In this document: positions 53,896 through 64,000 of the stretch, piece after piece
Position numbering within the stretch: the first letter of the stretch is position 1
Layout: every line of letters starts with the position of its first letter
Assembly: GCF_000304475.1 (NCBI RefSeq)
Contig: NC_018942.1
Location: 496,001 to 560,000 of the forward strand
Origin: Kazachstania africana CBS 2517
Lineage: Eukaryota; Ascomycota; Saccharomycetes; Saccharomycetales; Saccharomycetaceae
DNA: 64,000 nt
Direction of reading: 5' to 3'
Position numbers and translations under genes: made by a program
Notes under the pieces: model-generated
Told to the model about the DNA's origin: nothing
Database searches by the model: none
The model's input: only the letters and a program-made list of their open reading frames with translations

Positions 53896-55524
53896 ATGGA
53901 CGAGAAACATGCTACATCTGGTAATATCCTGTTGAAGTCAGCTAAAGGTGCGACCTTTTTAGTGCTTGGTCAGCTCTTTACCAAGATGTCTACCTTTTTA
54001 TTGAATAGTTTACTCATAAGATTTCTATCCCCAAGAATCTTTGGTATAACAACTTTTTTGGAGTTTCTATTGAATACTATACTGTTCTTTAGTAGAGAGG
54101 CTATAAGACTCTCTGTATGGCGTATTTCTGACAGTAAGACAAATTTACAAAATGTATTCAATTTTGGATATCTGTCAATTTTCATTGGTATTCCACTATC
54201 AATTGTACTGACGGTTTGGCAGTACAATAATATAAACAGTTATTTTGTAAATTTGCCATTCTTCAACTGGTCCATATTGATTATCTGGTTAAGTGGTCTT
54301 TTGGAATTATTAAGCGAACCATTTTTCATTTTGAACCAATTTATGCTAAATTATTCGAAAAGATCCAAATTTGAAAGTCTTGGGGTACTGTTAGGTTGTT
54401 TAGTAAATTTTGCCATCATTACTGGCTTTGAGCGTGACTGGATTATATTTACAAGCCTTGACAACCAAAATAGTGATATGATCAAAGAAGGTATTGCTAT
54501 ATTTGCATTTGCAATGGGTAAATTAACTCATTCTTTAACATTATTATGTTGCTATTTTTTCGATCACATCAGCAACTTTCATGGGAAAGGTGATGTCAGT
54601 TTAAAGTTAACAAAGATAAATAAATCATTCTATTTTGAATCGAAGATTTTTAGCCATTTTAAAAAAGTCTATTTCCAACTTTGTTTTAAACATTTATTGA
54701 CAGAAGGTGACAAATTGGTCATCAATAAGTTATGTACTGTAGAAGAACAAGGAATTTACTCTCTTCTTTCAAATTATGGTTCATTGATAACCAGACTTTT
54801 ATTCGCACCAATCGAGGAATCTCTACGTCTGTTTTTGACTAAGTTGCTATCAACATCAAAGAGCAACAAAAACTTGAATATGTCAGTTGAAGTCTTACTC
54901 AATTTACTCAAGTTTTACACGTATCTTTCACTTTTAATAATTATTTTTGGACCAGTTAACTCGTCTTTCATCCTTCAATTTTTGATAGGATCTAAATGGT
55001 CAACTACATCTATCCTTCACACTATACGAACATACTGCTTCTATTTACCATTTTTGGCAATGAACGGTATCCTCGAAGCATTCTTTCAAAGTATTGCCAC
55101 CGGTGATGAAATTTTGATTCATTCCTACATAATGATGGTATTTTCAGGTATCTTCCTCTGCAGTTGTTGGGTCTTGATAGAATATTTAAAACTTTCTATC
55201 GATGGCCTTATTTTCAGTAATATTATTAACATGTCTCTTCGTATAGCATACTGTGGACAATACCTTCTTAGATTTTATAGAAAGCTGGATTCTGAAAAAA
55301 ATTCTATTCTCGTCAACTTAAGTAAATTCAGATTAATCTGTTTCTCAGCGCTGGTTGTATGCTCAATTAATTGGTGTTTTATTGGATATGTCAAGAATTT
55401 CAAACAATTCTTTGTGAATGTTCTTTTGGCCACTATCTTGCTGTGCATAATATTGCTGAAGGAAAGAACAGCTCTTAAACAATTAATTGGCATAAGAAAA
55501 GTTGATGATTCAAAAGATATTTAG
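53896..55524 (+). CDS. RFT1: Rft1, ER membrane protein for N-glycan lipid precursor
   Basis: This 542-residue polytopic ER membrane protein has about 12-14 hydrophobic helices and belongs to the MOP exporter superfamily (Rft1 branch). Rft1 is required for use of the Man5GlcNAc2-dolichol intermediate in protein N-glycosylation; whether it is itself the flippase is disputed. Conserved family blocks seen include LLIRFLSPRIFGI near the N-terminus and FKHLLTEGDKLVINKLCTVEEQGIYSLL in the middle, cited here in parts. S. cerevisiae Rft1 (YBL020W) has 574 residues. APN2 follows on the same strand. Confidence 0.95.
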   Translation: MDEKHATSGNILLKSAKGATFLVLGQLFTKMSTFLLNSLLIRFLSPRIFGITTFLEFLLNTILFFSREAIRLSVWRISDSKTNLQNVFNFGYLSIFIGIPLSIVLTVWQYNNINSYFVNLPFFNWSILIIWLSGLLELLSEPFFILNQFMLNYSKRSKFESLGVLLGCLVNFAIITGFERDWIIFTSLDNQNSDMIKEGIAIFAFAMGKLTHSLTLLCCYFFDHISNFHGKGDVSLKLTKINKSFYFESKIFSHFKKVYFQLCFKHLLTEGDKLVINKLCTVEEQGIYSLLSNYGSLITRLLFAPIEESLRLFLTKLLSTSKSNKNLNMSVEVLLNLLKFYTYLSLLIIIFGPVNSSFILQFLIGSKWSTTSILHTIRTYCFYLPFLAMNGILEAFFQSIATGDEILIHSYIMMVFSGIFLCSCWVLIEYLKLSIDGLIFSNIINMSLRIAYCGQYLLRFYRKLDSEKNSILVNLSKFRLICFSALVVCSINWCFIGYVKNFKQFFVNVLLATILLCIILLKERTALKQLIGIRKVDDSKDI

Positions 55525-55653
55525 TCTTATATAAAGTTTGCATTGATTTAATACGATAGATATCACAACTCATCGCAAAGTTAATAATGTCCGAGCTTTT
55601 ATTTCTTCATAAAAAAACTAGAGCTATGGAACTATCAAAATGGAAATAAGCTA

Positions 55654-57225
55654 ATGCTAAACATGGCACAATGTACGGATATTCCAGATAAGCAGGACAA
55701 TGACAACGTGCTCAGGCTTGTGACTTTCAATGTAAACGCCATAGGTACCTTTTTCCACTACGATCCTTTTTCTAGGATGAATAATAGTTTACTTGACGTA
55801 TTTGATTATTTGAAAGCTGATATTATTACATTTCAAGAGATGAAGATAGATCAAAGATCTATAACCAAGTGGGGTAAAATCAACTCATTCTATTCATTTA
55901 TATCTATCCCAAGATCGAAGAAAGGCTACTCTGGTGTGGGTTGCTGGATAAGAATACCACCGGAGGATCACCCACTGCATCACAAATTAAAAGTGCTTAA
56001 AGCAGAGGAAGGTATAACAGGGGCTCTTAGTGTCAAAATATCAAGAGATAAAACTGTAAAATATAGAGATGATCCAACCGTTGGCATTGGTGGGTACGAA
56101 ATGATAGACGAAAACGAAGCGTTACACATCGATTCAGAGGGACGGTGTGTAATGGTAGAGTTAGCGTGTAATCTTGTAGTCATCTCTGTCTATTGTCCTG
56201 CGAACTCTGGTTTGACCGATGAGGGTGAATTATTCAGGTTAAAATTCCTGAGGCTTCTTTTCAAAAGAGTGAGAAACCTGGAAGCTCTCGGCAAAAGGAC
56301 TGTTCTTATGGGTGATCTAAATGTATGTCGTGATCTGATTGACCAAGCCGCTGGCCTAGAGGATTCCTCAATAAAACTTGGTCCAACTGATACAGGAAGT
56401 GCAATCGAGAAGCAGTATCCTCTAGAGGCTAAAGAATTTATCATGAATCCCGATGTTCCACATAGAAGACTAATGAATCATATGTTAACCGATTCAATAA
56501 TTCCTGAACTGGCAAAAGACGGCATTCTAGTCGACTCAACAAGATATATACAAGGAAGAGAACGACTTAAAATGTATACTGTATGGAATTCATTAAAAAA
56601 TTATAGGCCAAACAATTTTGGCTCTAGGGTGGATTTTATCTTAATAAGTGACCATATAAAAAAATTATTAGTGGATGGAAACATACTTCCAGATGTTATG
56701 GGCTCCGATCATTGTCCAATCTATGCAGACCTTGATATTAGCTCCCTTAATAGTAGCTGCGGCCCTTCTGGCAATGTAAATATCCCCAAATTCGAGTGCA
56801 GATACAAATATGATTTACTAAATCACAATGTGTTGGCAATGTTTTCAAAAATGTCAAGTACTCATTCATCAGAAAACCTAGCATTGTCAAAAAAGGTTAC
56901 AAAACCTAGAAAAGTTCCAAGGAGTAAGTCAATCGACAAGTTTTTTGAACGGTCAATTCCAGACTCTTCTGTCATTGATAAACCTACAATTCACGAGGAA
57001 GTGATTCAACCACCGAAGCCACTCACTACCTCAAAGGTAAAAAGAGAAACGCTATCATTCAAAGACATTTTTGGTAAACCTCCATTGTGCAAGCATGGTG
57101 AAGAGGCTATTCTGAAAACATCCAGAACAGCCGCAAATCCTGGCAAAAGATTTTGGGCGTGTCATCGACCACAAGGGGATTCAAATAATAAAGGCGGTTC
57201 ATGCGGGTTCTTCCAGTGGGTATAA
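55654..57225 (+). CDS. APN2: Apn2, class II AP endonuclease
   Basis: This 523-residue exonuclease III-family enzyme cleaves abasic sites and trims blocked 3' ends in base excision repair. Active-site blocks are present: TFNVNAIG, then FQEMKID (metal-binding Glu), VYCPANSG, GDLNVCRD, and SDHCPIYADL at the C-terminal edge of the nuclease domain (near residue 350). A KSIDKFF segment near residue 427 resembles a PCNA-interaction peptide. The last ~50 residues form a GRF zinc finger (CKHG ... GKRFWACHRP ... CGFFQW). The size is that of S. cerevisiae Apn2 (YBL019W, 520 aa). A second ATG three codons in is possible. Confidence 0.97.
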   Translation: MLNMAQCTDIPDKQDNDNVLRLVTFNVNAIGTFFHYDPFSRMNNSLLDVFDYLKADIITFQEMKIDQRSITKWGKINSFYSFISIPRSKKGYSGVGCWIRIPPEDHPLHHKLKVLKAEEGITGALSVKISRDKTVKYRDDPTVGIGGYEMIDENEALHIDSEGRCVMVELACNLVVISVYCPANSGLTDEGELFRLKFLRLLFKRVRNLEALGKRTVLMGDLNVCRDLIDQAAGLEDSSIKLGPTDTGSAIEKQYPLEAKEFIMNPDVPHRRLMNHMLTDSIIPELAKDGILVDSTRYIQGRERLKMYTVWNSLKNYRPNNFGSRVDFILISDHIKKLLVDGNILPDVMGSDHCPIYADLDISSLNSSCGPSGNVNIPKFECRYKYDLLNHNVLAMFSKMSSTHSSENLALSKKVTKPRKVPRSKSIDKFFERSIPDSSVIDKPTIHEEVIQPPKPLTTSKVKRETLSFKDIFGKPPLCKHGEEAILKTSRTAANPGKRFWACHRPQGDSNNKGGSCGFFQWV

Positions 57226-57290
57226 ATTATGTAATTATCAAGTATAGATGGTATATGCATTCTGTAACATTCGATATCTTCGTAATCACA

Positions 57291-57744
57291 TCAAAACTCT
57301 AGCTCCTCCTCTTCCCTCCTCATCCAGAGCTCGTCATCTTTGTTACATTCCAAATCAGATAGTCTGGATGTCTTCTGAATAATTGAAGCTACTAACGGGG
57401 ACCCAACCAATTCGTCTGTAGATGTATATGTTGCAATGGCAGATGAGAACTGTTCTTCGTCTTTGGAATTAACTTTGAAAAAGGCAATTTTCTGTTCTTG
57501 ATTCATAAAATAGTATTCAAGTCCTTCTCCAAAGATACCGTATGATCGCCTCAATGCATTATTTACCCATTGTTTCCAAGTCAATAAGTCTAATTGTACT
57601 TCCGAATCAAAGTTTTCATCTCGAGATGTTCTTTTAGGTAACGTTGTTAGTAATTCCGTCTCCGTGAAAGACAAGCAAACAATATACGTACAATAACACT
57701 TTGAGGAATATCCATTCTTTAGAAAATTTTGTTTGCCCAACCAT
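57291..57744 (-). CDS. POP8: Pop8, RNase P/MRP subunit, with a 61-nt intron
   Basis: Pop8 is a small subunit of nuclear RNase P and RNase MRP, which process tRNA and rRNA precursors. Exon 1 (57744-57692) codes MVGQTKFSKEWIFLKVL and two bases of the next codon. The intron (57691-57631, 61 nt) has donor GTACGT, an exact branch point TACTAAC (57652-57646), and acceptor AAG. Exon 2 (57630-57291) continues with LTWKQWVNNALRRSYGIFGE and YTSTDELVGSPL. The product, 130 residues, aligns end to end with S. cerevisiae Pop8 (YBL018C, 133 aa, also spliced). The unspliced frame opens only at TTG and would give a false N-terminus. Confidence 0.93.
57631..57691 (-). other. POP8 intron
   Basis: This 61-nt intron has donor GTACGT, branch point TACTAAC at 57652-57646, and only 15 bases from branch to the acceptor. 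The acceptor is AAG instead of the usual YAG. The join restores a leucine codon and the frame of the conserved protein. Confidence 0.85.
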
Positions 57745-57970
57745 ATATGTAAATGTACTAGTGCCAATATATTTTATCTTGGCTATTTCAATTGATTTTC
57801 AAGCATCGCACATTTTCAACTGAAAAAATTATATCGTCACCCCTCCGAGCTACAAAAGAAAAATGTAACTTTGATGATTTTTACAAAATGTTATATAGTT
57901 TTGATACTAGTTTCAAAAAGTCATTTAACTATGGTACAACCATACATGCAGCGTAGAGCCATCTTTATAA

Positions 57971-60900
57971 TCACATCTCTGTAATGTCATCTTGATCAAC
58001 TTGTTGAAGAATCTCTTCATCTTCAGCATTCTGATCTGAGTTATGCGTCTCATCATTTTCATCATCCTGAGCTGAGTTATGCACCTCATCAGTATATGGG
58101 CTATGCTCTATGTTTGTACCAGACTCAGCTTGTGAATCTTCTTCTATATCAAAATTACTTTCTTGATCCATGAAGCTTGATAAATTGTCAGCATCTTCGT
58201 CATGCCCAGCTAACAGATCATCCGCTTCATCCAAAAATTGATCATGCATTAAAGATGAGTAACTAGGGCCACGCCTTTGAGACCATCTACCGCCAAATTT
58301 TTGCAGAAGCCCTCTAGTTGAACGTTTAAACAATTGGTAACCAGAATAGACAGCAGATACCGCGACAAGTCCACCCTTTACAATTGAATTAATCACTTTA
58401 TCCGTGTTATTATTTTCAATCAATTGGTCATCATCTAATCTAATTTCACCAAATCTTGAAAATCCACCGTTTCTTCTTATACCGCGATCATAAATGAACC
58501 AGAGGATAAAGATGAATAGTAAGAAAGGAATAAAAAAGATCAAAAGGAAGGATCTTCCACTAATCCCGTACTTTTTGTTGAATTCAGCTTCTTTACCAGG
58601 GCATGGCTTCGTGTCGGTATTAGCGTCCAGTTTCAAGCCTCCCTGACAAGTGGAAAGCGGTATTTTCCTATAGCCAGTGGGTTCAGAAAATTCAATTAAG
58701 TCCGAATCTTTTTTACAGACATCTGAAGCTGGTAAGGGAGTTAAACCCTCCACCAATCTACAGGTGCCATCGTTAGCCTTGTAGTAATTATAATCACACT
58801 CAAAATCGCTCCTTTGACAGGTACAATTTCTGGTAATCCTAGAAAATTGATATAGTGGGACATGTCCAATGTAACAGTCATCGTGTATCTTTTTCAAATA
58901 TTCTTCCTTGTGTCCAAATAGGCATTCTGTGTCAGGGGAAAGTGGGCTATACTCAAAATCATCATGAAACTCATCGTCAATATCGAGAAGGCATTGCCTT
59001 TTGAACATATTAGAGAAGTCAATCGTAAAAGTGCGTGATAACTTACCAGCAATATTTGTAGCTTCTCCGATCAATAAGAATCTCATGGCCGAATCCTGGG
59101 GAACTGTAATAATATCTTTCACCAAAATTTTCTCCTCTGTAAATTTAAAGTCATTCCAAGTTTTGCCTGAATCCAGAGAATATGATAATGTGTCTGTCAC
59201 CTGTTTTTCTGGAACCAAAACTAAAATACTACCGTGATCACCATACTCCCATTGGAATGAACCTTTCTTTACTTCTTTCCAGGTATTGCCACCATCGATA
59301 GTTAAAAATGTGGAACACTCATCAGCAGGTAGTAGATATTCACCTACATTCCCAACAGCAAACATCATACCCAATGCTGAACCAGAGGAATAGGTGTCTC
59401 TAATATCAGTTCTTTCAGTGTATCCATGCAAATTCAAGGAACATTTTTCCAGCGACTTGGAATTACATTTATATTTATTTCCTTGCCAGTCTCTCGATGG
59501 GGGAGTTAAGTAGGTCCAATCTGCCCCATCATTGAAGGTGATTTTCGTCTTAAGTTTTTTTTCTTGTTTGGTATCTACTAAATTCTCAGCATTATCAACA
59601 GAATTAATCAGAATGATTCCTTCAAGCCCTTGAATCTTTTCAAAATCAACACGCCCATACAAATCTCTGTTCACGCCTTTTTGCAAAGTTACAAAAGAGG
59701 TACCATTTGAATTAGATTTTAGTAGGTCTCCATTAGCTTGAGACATTTCGTTATTGGTGGTCATGTGCAAGAAAATAGCGCCTGTTTCAGATCCGAGGAC
59801 CGTAAACGTTTGCTGCCTTAATTCAGCTAGATCTCTTGGTAATTTGGCTTCTGCAAACTCATCACCGTCTTGAGTAACGTAGGCTCTTAGTTCTCTATCA
59901 CCATGGGTAACGGCTACAATACTATAATCACCAGATGTCATGAACCCAACTATATTGTCATATAGTATTTTTTTGTCATTCTTGAAATAATCAGTGGAAG
60001 AAACCAATGATCTCTTATCAGAATTTCTTTCCTTAACCTGACATATAATCAAATTTTTATCGTATGGGTCTTGGTATTTAGAACCGGCGAACTCACAGTG
60101 AACACTATTATCCAGTAACTTACTGAACGACCGGCCACCATCTCTTGTTATATATGCAACAGCGTGACACTGAGGGCTCAAAATAGATTCACAATCTTCT
60201 CCTCCATAGTAAACAAAGGAATTTTTATCCTTGGCATGAAAATCTAGTGGGAGGGTTAGCTGTACGGCATCAGGTAACTTTGTAGTAAAAAAGCTATGTC
60301 CTTTATCATGTGTAACAAAGAGAGTTCCCCTGGAACCAAAAAAGTAAGCAGTTTCACTAAAGAATGGATTGAATACAATTTCAATGATTTGTTCGCCATT
60401 TGTATCAATCTTTTCATTTGTTTCGCCACCATCATGTGAAACATAAAAGTCATAGCTTGAGGTTCCCAATATTAAAGACTCATCGGAAGACGTATCAAAA
60501 TATTGATAAAAGATAATATTGTCCTCAAAGGTGTTTTCAGTGACCAAAATTTTATTTTCACCATTTCCCGAACCAGATCTATCCCCACAGCTCACTTCAA
60601 CGAGGGAGATATCAAGTTCTTTCTTACATTTATTTCTGGTCCTCAAAACCATTGGTTTTAGCTTAATTTTTTGGCCTTGTTTGTTATTACAAAGACCAGA
60701 AATTGACATCAATCTGTCATCAGGCACACATTCGCCATTGTCATTCCTCGAAAACTCGAAAGCGCATTCATAGTCGTCTTCAGTACAAGTCTCACAAACT
60801 TCTTCATCTAGCTTCAAATCTTCGAAAACAGCATTGATCAAACATTTTGCGTCCTTGTTTCTCCTCATATAGTTGTATTTCATACCGTTGACACATTTTC

Positions 60901-62917
60901 CCTCAGCTAAATCCCACCTTTCATAATCATTCTTACCGCACGTTTTCTTGTCAAAGGCGTCAGTAAAATCTATGGTATATATGAAATTGGTCATTGTTAG
61001 CATGTTATTTGCTAGGTCAAAGCCATTCAAAATAAATTTAACACCTGAACCATCGGGAGTGGTACTCACTATTTCAAATGGAATAATTGGTTCCTGTAAC
61101 TGATACTCCGCCCAAGTATGACCGTGATCCAAAGAATAATAAATTTCACTTTCTGGATCACCATCTTCGTCTGGATTGAATGGAACTGCAATAATGACAT
61201 TACCCATATCACCAGTCTCACATAATGTTGGAAATTTGAATATCAGCTGCCAAGTCAAACCTCCGTCTCTTGATATAAAGGTTTGTTGATCATTTGGATC
61301 AACTTCAGATGTGCCGGAAACGGTTCCTATGGACACTAGTATACCTGCAGTTGGTGTGTCAAAGACACGACTCGTTTGAAGAGAGCAGTTTTCAACGTCA
61401 TCAATATCACAAGAGAAAAAACTCTTATTTTCAGGGTCTACGATTTTTAAGTTTTGCCAATTGGCACCAGCGTCTACCGTAATCTTTGTAATCCTATCAG
61501 AAAAGGCATGTTCACTGTCGCCCACTCTTTCAAAGCTTGTAGGACCGAAAGATGAGGAGATCATCGTGCCCTTGAGAAAATCCAATTTAGATACATGTGT
61601 AAATGTTCTTCCACCTGTACGTGCCCATCTGAGAGTTTCAAATTTAAGACCGGTCGAATCAGAAATTAAAATCTCAGAAAATCGTTCTTTTGACCTCTCA
61701 TCATCAGATTCACGCCTCACTATAGGTAGGATAATTCTTCCCAATGAATCTTCGGAGATTTGGCCAGAGACAGTGTACCTTAATTGAGTAGGAATGTAAG
61801 CTTGGTTAAAATTGATAAAATCCCTTGAAACCCAAACTTTTTTTGGAGAGTTTCTATTGAATTTATCGTCTTGTGTTACAACCACAACACTAGATTCTAA
61901 TATCTTATAATGGTTTACAGTTTTATCATTGAAAAATTCTAAACTTTTAACCACTTTCCCTTTGTTTGATACAGTGAATAATTCAGTGCTATCTTCGATT
62001 AAATCTCCTTTCTTTTTATTAAAAAAGGTTTTCTGATATTTGCAGAATAACGTAGACTCATCGTTGGATGGAATTTTTAAATCTTCACCTGATTTGATAA
62101 ACGAACACGATGTCTCAGTATATTGACTTTTTTTAGATTGGGAATCATCCTGAGTAGCAATACCAGTAAAAGTTTTCCCATGATCGAAAGATACAAGATA
62201 GATTCCCTCACAGGTGAAGGTTTCATCGTCAGAGGAAAATAAATCATCAAACATGTCACCTAGTTCAGTAATCAAATTTTTACCAATTTCTGCGAATTGA
62301 TTTAATCCACGACGCTTAAGAGATGTATCTTCGAAACGCTTTCTGAAATGGTCCTTTTCCCCATCTTCGTGTGTGTCTTCTTTTTGATGCTCTTTGTTTT
62401 TATCGTCGTTCTCAGAATCGTGGCCCTTTTTCCCATCTTCGTGAGTATTTCCTTTTTGATGGTCTCTATTTCCAGATTCATTAGCTTTAGCACATAAACT
62501 ACAGTGCACACCGAAGTAGTCCTTATTTGTAGGATGAGTGGAGATGAAGCATTGTCCTTCTTCATTTTCCGGTAAATCTAGTTCTATGAGCTGCCAAGAC
62601 TTGCCTTGGTCTTCAGTAATGTAAAATTTATTGTTTTCAACAGTTACAATGGCCCTATCATGACTATGAAATTCGTCAATGCCAAGCCACAGTGCCTTGC
62701 CATCGATTTTATCTACAGTATCCCAGGTAGCACCATTGTCAGTAGTAATAAGAACGTTTGCGTCCTCTAGTCTCAGTAATGTGGTAGAATCATCGAACAC
62801 CTCAATAGTAAACGAATTTGAACTTTTTGACTTCGTTACCTTGGGGGTAAATGCTGCTACTAACTCCAGAAGAGATAGTAATAAAGACAAAAAGACACGT
62901 AGTTGCAGTTGTCTCAT
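57971..62917 (-). CDS. PEP1: Pep1/Vps10, vacuolar hydrolase sorting receptor
   Basis: This 1648-residue type I membrane receptor carries carboxypeptidase Y and other hydrolases from the late Golgi to the prevacuolar compartment. A signal peptide (about 1-22) leads into two Vps10 domains of about 650 residues each, built from sortilin-type beta-propeller blades with Asp-box repeats (SxDxGxTW: SRDGGLTW, SLDHGHTW, SLDSGKTW). Each ends in a 10CC-like cysteine-rich module. One membrane helix lies at about 1457-1477, followed by a ~170-residue acidic cytosolic tail. It exceeds S. cerevisiae Pep1 (YBL017C, 1579 aa), partly through a charged repeat insert (residues ~150-190, HEDGKK/HEDGEK copies). 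Confidence 0.97.
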   Translation of the reverse strand: MRQLQLRVFLSLLLSLLELVAAFTPKVTKSKSSNSFTIEVFDDSTTLLRLEDANVLITTDNGATWDTVDKIDGKALWLGIDEFHSHDRAIVTVENNKFYITEDQGKSWQLIELDLPENEEGQCFISTHPTNKDYFGVHCSLCAKANESGNRDHQKGNTHEDGKKGHDSENDDKNKEHQKEDTHEDGEKDHFRKRFEDTSLKRRGLNQFAEIGKNLITELGDMFDDLFSSDDETFTCEGIYLVSFDHGKTFTGIATQDDSQSKKSQYTETSCSFIKSGEDLKIPSNDESTLFCKYQKTFFNKKKGDLIEDSTELFTVSNKGKVVKSLEFFNDKTVNHYKILESSVVVVTQDDKFNRNSPKKVWVSRDFINFNQAYIPTQLRYTVSGQISEDSLGRIILPIVRRESDDERSKERFSEILISDSTGLKFETLRWARTGGRTFTHVSKLDFLKGTMISSSFGPTSFERVGDSEHAFSDRITKITVDAGANWQNLKIVDPENKSFFSCDIDDVENCSLQTSRVFDTPTAGILVSIGTVSGTSEVDPNDQQTFISRDGGLTWQLIFKFPTLCETGDMGNVIIAVPFNPDEDGDPESEIYYSLDHGHTWAEYQLQEPIIPFEIVSTTPDGSGVKFILNGFDLANNMLTMTNFIYTIDFTDAFDKKTCGKNDYERWDLAEGKCVNGMKYNYMRRNKDAKCLINAVFEDLKLDEEVCETCTEDDYECAFEFSRNDNGECVPDDRLMSISGLCNNKQGQKIKLKPMVLRTRNKCKKELDISLVEVSCGDRSGSGNGENKILVTENTFEDNIIFYQYFDTSSDESLILGTSSYDFYVSHDGGETNEKIDTNGEQIIEIVFNPFFSETAYFFGSRGTLFVTHDKGHSFFTTKLPDAVQLTLPLDFHAKDKNSFVYYGGEDCESILSPQCHAVAYITRDGGRSFSKLLDNSVHCEFAGSKYQDPYDKNLIICQVKERNSDKRSLVSSTDYFKNDKKILYDNIVGFMTSGDYSIVAVTHGDRELRAYVTQDGDEFAEAKLPRDLAELRQQTFTVLGSETGAIFLHMTTNNEMSQANGDLLKSNSNGTSFVTLQKGVNRDLYGRVDFEKIQGLEGIILINSVDNAENLVDTKQEKKLKTKITFNDGADWTYLTPPSRDWQGNKYKCNSKSLEKCSLNLHGYTERTDIRDTYSSGSALGMMFAVGNVGEYLLPADECSTFLTIDGGNTWKEVKKGSFQWEYGDHGSILVLVPEKQVTDTLSYSLDSGKTWNDFKFTEEKILVKDIITVPQDSAMRFLLIGEATNIAGKLSRTFTIDFSNMFKRQCLLDIDDEFHDDFEYSPLSPDTECLFGHKEEYLKKIHDDCYIGHVPLYQFSRITRNCTCQRSDFECDYNYYKANDGTCRLVEGLTPLPASDVCKKDSDLIEFSEPTGYRKIPLSTCQGGLKLDANTDTKPCPGKEAEFNKKYGISGRSFLLIFFIPFLLFIFILWFIYDRGIRRNGGFSRFGEIRLDDDQLIENNNTDKVINSIVKGGLVAVSAVYSGYQLFKRSTRGLLQKFGGRWSQRRGPSYSSLMHDQFLDEADDLLAGHDEDADNLSSFMDQESNFDIEEDSQAESGTNIEHSPYTDEVHNSAQDDENDETHNSDQNAEDEEILQQVDQDDITEM

Positions 62918-64000
<1,083 letters not shown>

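Overview
This is nuclear chromosomal DNA of a budding yeast of the Saccharomycetaceae. The evidence is short spliceosomal introns with exact TACTAAC branch points in RPS13, LSM2 and POP8, tight AT-rich intergenes, and long gene runs in the same order as Saccharomyces cerevisiae. Two S. cerevisiae blocks are present: YDR061W-YDR077W (chromosome IV) and YBL016W-YBL026W (chromosome II). From memory, genes of the sister chromosome V track (YER139-YER150, e.g. FTR1, SPT15, PEA2) should be interleaved with the first block in a pre-duplication genome. They are absent, so a species that passed through the whole-genome duplication is most likely. The species cannot be named from the sequence alone.

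Layout. 1-3006: first copy of a 2.95-kb element with long imperfect terminal inverted repeats, carrying a broken gene for a small secreted protein. 3.2-20.1 kb: RRG1, RTR2, OCA6, DOS2, DOA4, FMP16, PAA1, IPT1, SNF11, TPS2, RAD55 (PPH3 is missing). 20.8-33.8 kb: accessory, gene-poor stretch with an ARN/GEX-family transporter, a 98-codon orphan, SED1, a frameshifted HYR/IFF-type adhesin with seven 42-residue repeats, and several kb with no gene I recognise. 33.8-36.8 kb: second element copy, inverted and almost identical. 36.86 kb: tRNA-Val(AAC). 37.3-43.5 kb: RPS13 (intron), AIM7, LCB2, YDR061W-like ABC protein. 43.7-46.4 kb: LSM2 (intron), a CCHC zinc-knuckle gene, and a GC-rich RNA gene I identify as SCR1, the RNA of the signal recognition particle. 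46.7-64 kb: MCM2, PIM1, HAP3, RFT1, APN2, POP8 (61-nt intron), PEP1, and the 5' end of FUS3.

Main structural result. The two element copies form a near-identical inverted repeat (1-2905 against 33904-36805) around about 31 kb of genes. Flipping the segment between them puts RRG1 next to RPS13 in the same orientation, which is the S. cerevisiae order. The segment therefore appears to have inverted by recombination between the copies, and could still flip. Most other genes are conserved housekeeping functions: trehalose and sphingolipid synthesis, ubiquitin recycling, replication, mitochondrial proteolysis, vacuolar sorting and mating signalling.
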